Below are positions 1 to 6,798 of a stretch of 16,129 nt of DNA, in pieces. The position numbers were made by a program, and so were the translations under genes. Below the pieces are notes generated by a model. That model searched no databases. It was not told the DNA's origin and was given only the letters and a program-made list of their open reading frames with translations. Positions within the stretch are counted from its first letter, which is position 1. The number at the start of each line of letters is the position of its first letter. This DNA comes from JASEGV01 sp037443545 (lineage in GTDB: Bacteria; Bacteroidota; Ignavibacteria; UBA10030; BY39): positions 1 through 16,129 of the forward strand of contig JBBIOD010000040.1 of assembly GCA_037443545.1 (NCBI GenBank), written 5' to 3'.

Positions 1-13
1 AAAAATAAATTTT

Positions 14-559
14 TTAAAGTCGAAAGTCTATCCCAATATCTAATGCAGAATAGCTGAGTGTCCCGAATCCAATTCTTGCTACCACACTCATAGATTTAGA
101 GAACCAATAGCGAGCACCAGCATTAGCACCCAAAAATAATCCGCCTGATGTGGGGCTTGAATAGTTAAAACCTGATGGGCCTCTATATTTTACAGATGCA
201 GCATCGTAAGCTAATGTAAGTCCAGCCCATGGATCTAACTTGCCATCGCCAACCTTAAAGTGATAATTGCCCTGTACACCAATCATAATATCGGTATAAG
301 TCCAACCCCACGATTCATTACCCCAATATCCTTCGTCTGTACTCCAACTCCAGTATCGGAATATGCCGCCAATGCCAAGTATGCCATCGCCGAGGTCAGT
401 GTCCATTGCATGTTCAAAATTCAAACCGAAAATTGGAGTTGAGCCGTGAGAATAGAGACCAAGGCTTGGACCGATGTAATTCTCATTTTTCACAAACTGC
501 GCATCCACCGGGTTGTATACAACGGCAATTAAAATAAAAATTCCTAATAATTTTTTCAT
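14..559 (-). CDS. Small outer-membrane beta-barrel protein
   Basis: This encodes a 181-residue protein with a clear Sec signal peptide: a Lys-Lys N-terminus, a hydrophobic core, and likely cleavage after Ala20 (VDA|Q). The mature part alternates polar and aromatic/hydrophobic residues, is rich in Gly, Tyr, Trp and Ser, has no further membrane helix, and ends in an aliphatic/aromatic strand (DIGIDFRL). This is the pattern of an 8-strand-type outer-membrane barrel (OmpW/OprF-N-like size), so I place it in the outer membrane. The start is supported by an AGGAGA ribosome site at about 565-570 (minus strand), 5 bases before the ATG. The specific function cannot be read from the sequence. It lies downstream of a decayed secreted-protein gene on the same strand and may share a transcript with it. 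Confidence is high for a real exported gene and moderate for the barrel fold. Confidence 0.8.
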   Translation of the reverse strand: MKKLLGIFILIAVVYNPVDAQFVKNENYIGPSLGLYSHGSTPIFGLNFEHAMDTDLGDGILGIGGIFRYWSWSTDEGYWGNESWGWTYTDIMIGVQGNYHFKVGDGKLDPWAGLTLAYDAASVKYRGPSGFNYSSPTSGGLFLGANAGARYWFSKSMSVVARIGFGTLSYSALDIGIDFRL

Positions 560-603
560 TATATATCTCCTATTTTGTTTATTTGGTTGTTTGTTGGTTG
601 TAT

Positions 604-1194
604 TTATTTTATATAAACCATCTTCTTAAATTCCTTATACTCACCATTATTTAACACAAGTCAGTAAAAATACACGCAGCATGATGAACCATCGGCAACA
701 AAATCGATTGAATGATCTCCTTTGCCTAATTCTTCGTTGTTAATTAGGGTTGCAACTTCCTGTCCGAGAAGATTGCAAACTTTCAAAGAAACAACTGACT
801 GCTTTGCTAATGTGAAGTTTATAGTGGTTGATGGGCTGAACGGATTGGGATAGTTCTGAAACAAATAGAACTCGCTGGGTAATCTACCATCTATGATTTC
901 GCCGGTTGATGTAACGGTAAAAGTATGTTTAAAGGCAAAAAGTGACCCGGAAATAAGTATATCAAGCCAACCATCGTTATCATAATCGCCCCACACAACT
1001 AAGCTGAAAAATCCGACGATAAGTTGAGCATCAATATCGGTGAGTGTTGTAGTATTTCGGGAATTCGATTCAACAAAGAAATGCTGTTGCATTTCAGTGG
1101 AAGGAAAATTGTACTCTCCCCACATAGGCTGTGCTTGATATAATAATATTAACTGTAGAAGCAAGAATTTTAAGATTGAATAATTCCTCATCAT
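604..1194 (-). pseudogene. Remnant of a secreted FG-GAP/VCBS protein with T9SS type A sorting domain, cut by a nonsense codon
   Basis: The open part (661-1194) encodes 177 residues. It has an N-terminal hydrophobic signal-like segment, one FG-GAP/VCBS-type repeat with a calcium-loop motif (WGDYDNDGWLDIL), a short linker, and a T9SS type A C-terminal domain starting at LPSEFYLFQNYPNPFSPSTT and running through LGQEVATL. Such domains normally end in VYFYR...KKMVxxK. Here VYFY is followed by TGA (complement of 661-663), and the same frame then continues for 18 codons reading LVLNNGEYKEFKKMVYIK to TAA at 604-606. The stop is therefore most simply a CGA-to-TGA (Arg to stop) change. FG-GAP proteins usually carry many repeats, while this one retains a single copy, so internal loss is likely as well. 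The usual Ser-Gly before VYFY is Cys-Cys. A truncated product would lack the end of its secretion signal. It could instead be a short expressed protein, but decay is the better reading. Confidence 0.72.
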
Positions 1195-1489
1195 TAACCT
1201 AGAGCACCCGATTTTAAATGTTTAACATTTTTTTAGATAATTTGACTTTCTTCAATTCTTGTTATCAAATCTTGATATCAAATTAGGTAAATTCGTATAT
1301 AAAGTCAAGTAAAGATATTGTAAGTTTTTTGGGGACATTCTCCTGCTGCCAAAATCTATAATTTAAACCTGCAAACAGCATAATTCTAAGTTGTTTTTAC
1401 ACCTAATCTTAATAGAACCAATCATTATAGCGGAAAACTTTTTTATCCCATTTAGTTGCCACTTTAAACTGCAATCAGCAATTTGCCCA
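1195..1489. other. Intergenic region without a recognisable gene
   Basis: About 295 bases lie between two minus-strand genes. They hold an AT-rich inverted repeat TATCAA-ATC-TTGATA at 1263-1277 and a small palindrome AAATGTT-T-AACATTT at 1216-1230. Either could be regulatory, but neither is tied to a gene by clear promoter elements. A 28-codon minus-strand reading frame (1252-1338) has AGGAG almost touching its ATG and looks accidental. I see no convincing terminator for the upstream YgiQ gene and no RNA gene. Confidence 0.4.
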
Positions 1490-3193
1490 CTACTTTCTGC
1501 CGTTTCCCATCACATTTACTACCTCTTTCTTTTGTCTTTCTTTCTTCCCGATATCTTTCTCAACGAATAATCGGTTACCTGTAAATGGATCAATTTCAGT
1601 ATAATACATTAATGCTGAATAAGTTGAGGGCAGGGGCGTAAATATCTGAACTTGTTCAGGGTTTGTATGAAGTACCTCGATCGCATATTTTTTTAATTTC
1701 TTCATATCCTTCTCGCGGCACCCCGGATGTGCGGCTATCAAGTAATAAGTTAAAAACTGTTTCTTCCCGAGCTGTTTGTTTGTTTTATCAAACCGTTTTT
1801 TGAATTCTTCCAAATATTTCGTATCGGGTTTTCGCATTAACTTCAAAACATTTTTGTCGGTGTGTTCGGGAGCTACTTTAATCTGTCCCGACACGTGATG
1901 AGCAGCTAACTCCTGAATGTAGTTATTTCCAAATTTTTTATCGTCGATTATCAGATCGTAACGCAAACCTGAAGCTATAAAAGCTTTTTGAATGCCATCA
2001 AGCTTTCTGATTTTTCTGAGTAATTGAATTTGCGGTTCGTGGCTAACATTTAGTTCGTTGCAGGTATGCGGGAATGCACAATTTTTGTTGATGCACAAAC
2101 CTGTATGTTTCTTAACTTTACAGTTCATCCCATACATATTTGCCGTCGGTCCGCCAACATCGTGAATGTATCCTTCGAAGTCGGACAAACCGGTTATAAT
2201 TTCTGCTTCCCGCAAAATTGATGCTTCGCTTCTTGATACAATATTTTCACCCTGATGAACATTTATCGAGCAAAAATTACATTCACCGAAACAACCTCTG
2301 TGTGTTGTTATAGAAAAGCGAATTGTTTCCAGCGCTTTTACTTTTCCGTCCTTCAGGTAAAACGGATGAACTTCCCGCTCGTAATCGAGGCCATAAATAG
2401 CATCAAGCTCTTCCTGCGTATTCTGCCGGGCGGGAGGGTTTTGAACTACATACCTGTCGGCACATTTTTGATTTAATCCTCTTCCCGTTAACGAATCATT
2501 GTTGTTATAGAAGGTGTGAAACATCTCGATAAACTTTTGTTTATCAGCAGCAACCTCTTCGAAAGAAGGCAGTGATAAAAATTTTTCTTTTGGTTCTTTC
2601 GATATGTAACACAACCCGCGAACTTCCAACGGAGTTTCATTTTGAGAAAGTTTCTCAGCCAATTCTAAAACCGGTTTTTCGCCCATACCATAAACCAGAA
2701 AATCGGCTTTGGCATCGAACAAAATTGGTTTCCGGATTTTATCGTCCCAATAATCGTAGTGAGCAATCCTTCGCAAACTTGCTTCAACACCCCCTAAAAC
2801 AATTGGTTTAGTTTTCTTGAAATGCTGCCTGATTAGATTTGAGTACACAATCACAGCCCTGTCGGGTCGTTTTATGTTCAAACTGCCGGGGGTAAAATCG
2901 TCTCTCCGTCTTCTTTTTTTTGTTGCCGTAAAGTTTGCTACCATCGAATCGACGCATCCCGATGTAACTCCCCAAAATAATTTCGGCTCACCGAGTCGTG
3001 TAATATCTTTATTCGTTTTTAAATCCGGTTGAGCAATAATCCCGACCTTATATTCATATTTCATCAACAGTTTACCGATGATGGCGGCGCCATTAAACGA
3101 GCTGTCGATGTAGGTATCGCCGCTTATCAAAATCACATCCAACTCTGTCCAGCCTAATTTCTGTATTTCTTCTTTTGTAGTCGGTATAAACAT
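1490..3193 (-). CDS. YgiQ family radical SAM protein
   Basis: This encodes a 567-residue protein of the YgiQ (UPF0313) family of radical S-adenosylmethionine enzymes. The 4Fe-4S motif CxxxCxxC is visible at Cys301, Cys305 and Cys308 (RGCFGECNFCSI). The N-terminal portion carries the family hallmarks DVILISGDTYIDSSFNGAAI and a conserved GGVEASLRRIAHYDYW block. The C-terminal half contains the matching FIASGLRYDL and VAPEHTDKNVLKLMRKP segments, then ends in a basic tail. The substrate of YgiQ proteins is not established, so no reaction is assigned. It is somewhat shorter than the E. coli homologue (over 700 residues), mainly at the C-terminus, but all core blocks are present. It is transcribed away from the FkbM gene across a 70-base gap. 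No Shine-Dalgarno precedes the ATG. Confidence 0.93.
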   Translation of the reverse strand: MFIPTTKEEIQKLGWTELDVILISGDTYIDSSFNGAAIIGKLLMKYEYKVGIIAQPDLKTNKDITRLGEPKLFWGVTSGCVDSMVANFTATKKRRRRDDFTPGSLNIKRPDRAVIVYSNLIRQHFKKTKPIVLGGVEASLRRIAHYDYWDDKIRKPILFDAKADFLVYGMGEKPVLELAEKLSQNETPLEVRGLCYISKEPKEKFLSLPSFEEVAADKQKFIEMFHTFYNNNDSLTGRGLNQKCADRYVVQNPPARQNTQEELDAIYGLDYEREVHPFYLKDGKVKALETIRFSITTHRGCFGECNFCSINVHQGENIVSRSEASILREAEIITGLSDFEGYIHDVGGPTANMYGMNCKVKKHTGLCINKNCAFPHTCNELNVSHEPQIQLLRKIRKLDGIQKAFIASGLRYDLIIDDKKFGNNYIQELAAHHVSGQIKVAPEHTDKNVLKLMRKPDTKYLEEFKKRFDKTNKQLGKKQFLTYYLIAAHPGCREKDMKKLKKYAIEVLHTNPEQVQIFTPLPSTYSALMYYTEIDPFTGNRLFVEKDIGKKERQKKEVVNVMGNGRK

Positions 3194-3246
3194 TGATTCA
3201 ATATAATTTCAAAAATCATATATTACAAAACTCAGAATTTATTTCT

Positions 3247-3254
3247 TATATTTG
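3247..3254 (+). promoter_or_regulatory. Candidate Bacteroidota -7 promoter box
   Basis: TATATTTG matches the Bacteroidota sigma-A -7 consensus TAnnTTTG exactly. It lies 9 bases before the preferred ATG (3264) of the FkbM-type gene. Transcription from it would begin almost at that ATG and give a near-leaderless message. No convincing -33 TTG box is visible at the usual distance, so this rests on one motif. Confidence 0.3.
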
Positions 3255-3263
3255 AACACAAAT

Positions 3264-4085
3264 ATGGAATTACAAAAAATAAAATTGACCCTCCAAACCT
3301 TATTGAAAATGGTTGGTTTGTATAAGCCACTCCGGTTTGTATATAATTTTATTTTTCTGTTCAATGCGAAAACCGAGTTAATATTTTCGGATTTGACTGC
3401 AAAATTTCGAACGCCGACTTTTAAAATAAAAGAAGATATCGAATCGCTTCTAGGGGAATCGGAAGTTTTAAAAACTCTCTTAGACAAGCTACAACCCGCC
3501 GATACCGTGTGGGATATCGGAGCGAGTTATGGAATTTATACCATCTTCTTTGCTCTTAAGGTTAATAAAGGAAATGTTTTTGCTTTTGAACCGGAAAAAG
3601 CAACCTACAAACTTCTCACCAAAAATATTCAACTTAATAATTTAAAGAATGTAACTCCTTTGCAAATGGCACTTGGTGATATTGAGGGCATAACCGAATT
3701 ACATATTTCTGAATCAGCCAACATCGGAACGCACTCTCTTGCCGTTCGCACCGACTATCCGATTTCAAGGAAAGGACAAAAGATTCAGATTCAAAAAGGG
3801 TCCGATTTAGTAAAACAAAATGCGATTCTTTCTCCAACAGCAATTAAGATAGATGTCGAAGGCGCCGAGTTGAATGTTTTACGTGGGATTGAAACAATTT
3901 TATCTTCGCCGGTTCTTCGATTAGTACAGATCGAAATTCATCCAAAGCTACTTCCACTTTTCGGAGGGACGTTAGAAAATATTTTTATGCTGATGGAATT
4001 GAACGGCTTCGCCGCTATCAAATCAATTCAGAGGGGGACTGAGCTTGAGGTGCTGTTTATAAAACCGATGCTTGCAAAATCTTAA
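3264..4085 (+). CDS. FkbM family S-adenosylmethionine-dependent methyltransferase
   Basis: This encodes a class I methyltransferase of the FkbM type, 273 residues from the chosen ATG. The SAM-binding glycine motif is VWDIGASYGIYT (about residues 81-92), the acidic end of strand 2 is FAFEPE, and the FkbM signature IKIDVEGAELNVLRGIE lies near residues 194-210. It is followed by a typical EIHP segment. FkbM-type enzymes usually O-methylate hydroxyl groups of sugars or small molecules; the acceptor here is unknown. A TTG 12 bases upstream is also in frame, but ATG at 3264 is the more usual codon and the TTG overlaps a candidate promoter box. The gene is first in a plus-strand series ending in lptD, with 24 bases to the next gene. 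A role in decorating surface glycans would fit that context but is inference. Confidence 0.85.
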   Translation: MELQKIKLTLQTLLKMVGLYKPLRFVYNFIFLFNAKTELIFSDLTAKFRTPTFKIKEDIESLLGESEVLKTLLDKLQPADTVWDIGASYGIYTIFFALKVNKGNVFAFEPEKATYKLLTKNIQLNNLKNVTPLQMALGDIEGITELHISESANIGTHSLAVRTDYPISRKGQKIQIQKGSDLVKQNAILSPTAIKIDVEGAELNVLRGIETILSSPVLRLVQIEIHPKLLPLFGGTLENIFMLMELNGFAAIKSIQRGTELEVLFIKPMLAKS

Positions 4086-4109
4086 ATTTTGAGTTACATT
4101 TCGTTTACA

Positions 4110-4457
4110 ATGGACGACCAGTTTTACAGAAAAGAAAATCCGACTTGGCGGCAACCCGAACGGTGGATTAAAAAGCTTTTCAAAAACAAGCTTTTTAAGT
4201 GGGGAATAATCCCATTTTTGATTCTAATTACCGTTTTCTTGATCAGCGACAAAGGACCATTGAAACGATTTCAGCTTGAACAAGAGAAAAAAATATGGAT
4301 CGAAAGAATTAAAGAAGCGAACGAAGAACAGAAAAGGCTTCGACAAGAATCGAAGGCGCTCGATAAAGATAAATTCGCAATTGAAAAAGCAGCTCGCGAA
4401 AAACACGGAATGGTGAAAGAAGGGGACACGATTTACAAACTGAAAGAAAGCGAGTAA
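4110..4457 (+). CDS. FtsB/DivIC-like septum formation initiator protein
   Basis: This small bitopic protein (115 residues from this ATG) has a basic cytoplasmic N-terminus, one transmembrane helix (about residues 29-46, WGIIPFLILITVFLIS), then a charged coiled coil of about 50 residues rich in Lys, Glu and Arg. It ends with the family's terminal motif AREKHGMVKEGDTIYKL. This architecture is the FtsB/DivIC family, which joins FtsL and FtsQ/DivIB in the periplasmic part of the divisome. An in-frame TTG at 4089 would add seven residues; the ATG at 4110 is preferred, although neither has a Shine-Dalgarno. It sits between the methyltransferase gene and rarA (22-base gap), consistent with one transcript. 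The short length and single helix fit the family. Confidence 0.85.
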   Translation: MDDQFYRKENPTWRQPERWIKKLFKNKLFKWGIIPFLILITVFLISDKGPLKRFQLEQEKKIWIERIKEANEEQKRLRQESKALDKDKFAIEKAAREKHGMVKEGDTIYKLKESE

Positions 4458-4479
4458 AAGGATGGTTACCATTTAAGTG

Positions 4480-5814
4480 ATGGAATTATTTAAAAAAATA
4501 AATTTAGATTCACACAATCAACAAATACCGGGGGCGCCTCTTGCCGAGCGAGCACGCCCGAAAACTTTGGATCAGTTTGTCGGGCAGACACATTTGCTTG
4601 GAAAAGGAATGCCGCTGCAACTTTTAATCGAGCACGATGAGCTTCCCTCAATAATATTTTGGGGACCGCCGGGGTGTGGCAAAACCACACTCGCGCGTAT
4701 CATTGCAATCCACACAAAAGCCGATTTTTTTCAGCTCAGCGCAGTTTCTTCAGGAGTAAAAGATCTTCGCATTGTGATTGAGCGGGCAGAAGCAAACCGC
4801 AAACATTTCAATAAAAAGACAATCCTTTTCATCGACGAAATCCACCGCTTCAACAAAGCACAACAAGACGCACTCCTTCACAGTGTTGAAGATGGCGCTA
4901 TAACACTAATCGGCGCTACAACTGAAAATCCTTCTTTCGAGGTCATCTCACCCCTTCTATCGCGATGCAAGGTTTATGTCCTTGAACCTCTCTCGAAAGT
5001 TGAACTTATACAAATATTAAAACAAGCAGTTGATAATGATGGATTTCTTAAAAAACAAAAACTGCAAATTTCGGACGACGTAAGCGACCATCTTATTTTG
5101 CTTTCAGGCGGCGATGCACGAATTTTATTAAACGGCATTGAAACAAGTGTACACCTCGTCAAGCAAAACAAAGAGGGCGAAAAAGTTTTTACAAAAAAAA
5201 TTATCGAGGCAGCATTTCAACGGAAGGCAATCAAGTACGATAAAGCAGGCGAGGAACATTATAACATAATTTCAGCATTCATAAAAAGCATTCGCGGCAG
5301 CGATCCCGACGCGGCGGTCTATTGGCTCGCCCGAATGTTAGAAGCAGGCGAAGACCCTAAATTCATTGCCCGGAGAATGATTGTGCTTGCATCGGAAGAC
5401 ATCGGCAATGCCGACCCGTATTCACTTACGTTGGCTACAAGTTGTTTTACTGCAGTCGATTACATCGGAATGCCGGAAGCCCGTATCGTGCTTTCTCAAA
5501 CTGCAACTTATCTGGCATCTGTTCCGAAAAGCAACGCTTCGTACACCGCCATCGAAAATGCTATGGCTGATGTGCGAAACTTGACAAACGAAGCAGTGCC
5601 GCTTCACATCCGTAACGCTCCAACAAAATTGATGGAAGAACTTGGATATTCCAAAGATTATAAGTACGCACATAACCACGAAGATGGATTTGTGGAACAG
5701 CAATTTCTTCCCGACAATTTAAAGAATAAAGTTTATTATAAGCCGACCGATTATGGGAGAGAGAAAACTATAAGAGAAAGATTAAACCAGATTTGGAAGA
5801 AAAAGCAGAGATGA
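4480..5814 (+). CDS. rarA: Replication-associated recombination protein A (RarA/MgsA, AAA+ ATPase)
   Basis: This encodes the clamp-loader-related AAA+ ATPase RarA (MgsA, homologue of eukaryotic WRNIP1), which acts at stalled replication forks. The 444-residue length is normal. Visible motifs are the N-terminal PLAERARPKTLDQFVGQTHL block, Walker A GPPGCGKTT (about 62-70), Walker B ILFIDEIHRFNK (about 115-126), sensor 1 GATTENPSFEV with the nearby SRC arginine-finger region, and the family-specific C-terminal tetramerisation blocks IKSIRGSDPDAAVYWLARML and DIGNADP. GTG at 4477 directly abuts the chosen ATG; either would give nearly the same protein. Its TGA overlaps the ATG of the following ROK kinase gene, indicating translational coupling. 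No residue needed for ATP hydrolysis appears to be missing. Confidence 0.96.
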   Translation: MELFKKINLDSHNQQIPGAPLAERARPKTLDQFVGQTHLLGKGMPLQLLIEHDELPSIIFWGPPGCGKTTLARIIAIHTKADFFQLSAVSSGVKDLRIVIERAEANRKHFNKKTILFIDEIHRFNKAQQDALLHSVEDGAITLIGATTENPSFEVISPLLSRCKVYVLEPLSKVELIQILKQAVDNDGFLKKQKLQISDDVSDHLILLSGGDARILLNGIETSVHLVKQNKEGEKVFTKKIIEAAFQRKAIKYDKAGEEHYNIISAFIKSIRGSDPDAAVYWLARMLEAGEDPKFIARRMIVLASEDIGNADPYSLTLATSCFTAVDYIGMPEARIVLSQTATYLASVPKSNASYTAIENAMADVRNLTNEAVPLHIRNAPTKLMEELGYSKDYKYAHNHEDGFVEQQFLPDNLKNKVYYKPTDYGREKTIRERLNQIWKKKQR

Positions 5815-6782
5815 AACGCAATCTCACAATCGGCATAGACGTCGGCGCTACGACTATTAAAGGCGGAGTTGTTGATATAGCAACACGTAAAATTCTTTCA
5901 AAGCAAAAAGTTGATACATTCGCATTACGAGGACCTAGTGCGGTTTTGAGACAATTGAACTTAATCATCAAGGAATTGATGTTAGAATATCGGCACGATG
6001 AATTTGCCGGTATCGGAATCGGTGCGCCCGGAATTGTTGATAACGATAACAGCACAGTAAAGAATCCACCCAATTTTACAGATTGGATTGAAGTGAATTT
6101 AGGCGAAGTAATCAAAAAGGAATTTTATCTTCCAGTAGTAGTAGAGAACGATGCGAATGCAGCGGCGCTCGGTGAGGCAAAATTTGGAGCCGGACTCGAT
6201 TATCAAAATTTTTTTTTCATTATCTGGGGAACCGGAGTGGGCGGCGGAATAATACTCGACAACAATATTTACCGTGGTCCTTTTGGCGGTGCCGGCGAAA
6301 TCGGACATACAACTATCGATTACAACGGGGCTTTGTGTAATTGTGGAAATCGCGGCTGTATCGAAAGTTACATCGGACAGCGATATCTTTCCGAGCGAAC
6401 ACGGCAAAAACTTGAGCGGCTACCTAAAGATGCTCCGCCATCAAAAATTATTCAGCTTGTAAAAGGTAACATCGGTTTGATTGAGCCGTATATTATTTCA
6501 GTCGCAGCCGAACAAGGCGATCCGTTTGCAAAAGAAATATTATCAGAAGCTGGTAATTTGTTAGGAGTTGCAATAGCTTCGATCTTGAACGTGCTTGATT
6601 TAAGAATTGTGGTTGTCGGCGGTGGGATTTCGGCGGCCGGCGTATATGTTTTTGATGCGATCACAAAATCTGTCCGCAGCAGAGTTTTAACTTCTATCAA
6701 GCCCGATGTGAAAGTGATACCGGCAAAACTTGGCAACACAGCGGGAATTTTTGGCGCCGCAAGTCTTGTGATGAATAATTGA
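5811..6782 (+). CDS. ROK family sugar kinase (glucokinase-like)
   Basis: This encodes a ROK-family kinase of 323 residues with the ASKHA fold. The N-terminal phosphate loop is IGIDVGATTIKGGVVD (about 7-22). Next come the acidic substrate motif VENDANAAALGEAKFG, the second phosphate loop GTGVGGG, and the ROK zinc site made by His166 with Cys176, Cys178 and Cys183 (LCNCGNRGCIE). The adenosine-binding VVVGGGISAAG is near the C-terminus. The EIGH and CxCGxxGC features are those of glucose and N-acyl-sugar kinases, so phosphorylation of glucose or a related hexose in the cytoplasm is likely; the exact sugar is not determined. The ATG at 5811 overlaps the rarA stop (ATGA), which fixes the start over the upstream TTG at 5793. 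LptD follows after 16 bases. Confidence 0.93.
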   Translation: MKRNLTIGIDVGATTIKGGVVDIATRKILSKQKVDTFALRGPSAVLRQLNLIIKELMLEYRHDEFAGIGIGAPGIVDNDNSTVKNPPNFTDWIEVNLGEVIKKEFYLPVVVENDANAAALGEAKFGAGLDYQNFFFIIWGTGVGGGIILDNNIYRGPFGGAGEIGHTTIDYNGALCNCGNRGCIESYIGQRYLSERTRQKLERLPKDAPPSKIIQLVKGNIGLIEPYIISVAAEQGDPFAKEILSEAGNLLGVAIASILNVLDLRIVVVGGGISAAGVYVFDAITKSVRSRVLTSIKPDVKVIPAKLGNTAGIFGAASLVMNN

Positions 6783-6798
6783 ATTACAATAATTATCG

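Noticed and set aside
1216..1234. AAATGTT-T-AACATTT followed by T-run as a terminator
   Set aside because: A one-base loop is impossible, the realistic stem is 5 weak A/T pairs, and no plus-strand gene lies upstream to terminate.
1252..1338. Minus-strand 28-codon reading frame with AGGAG next to its ATG
   Set aside because: The Shine-Dalgarno is too close to the ATG, and the product is a low-complexity Leu/Tyr/Asn-rich peptide without any recognisable feature.
4462..4472. ATGGT-T-ACCAT palindrome between the ftsB-like gene and rarA
   Set aside because: It is short, lies inside a tightly spaced operon, and has no partner motif; chance is sufficient.
5422..5703. Long minus-strand open frames opposite rarA and the ROK gene
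   Set aside because: They overlap strongly conserved coding sequence on the other strand, and their translations have no family features.
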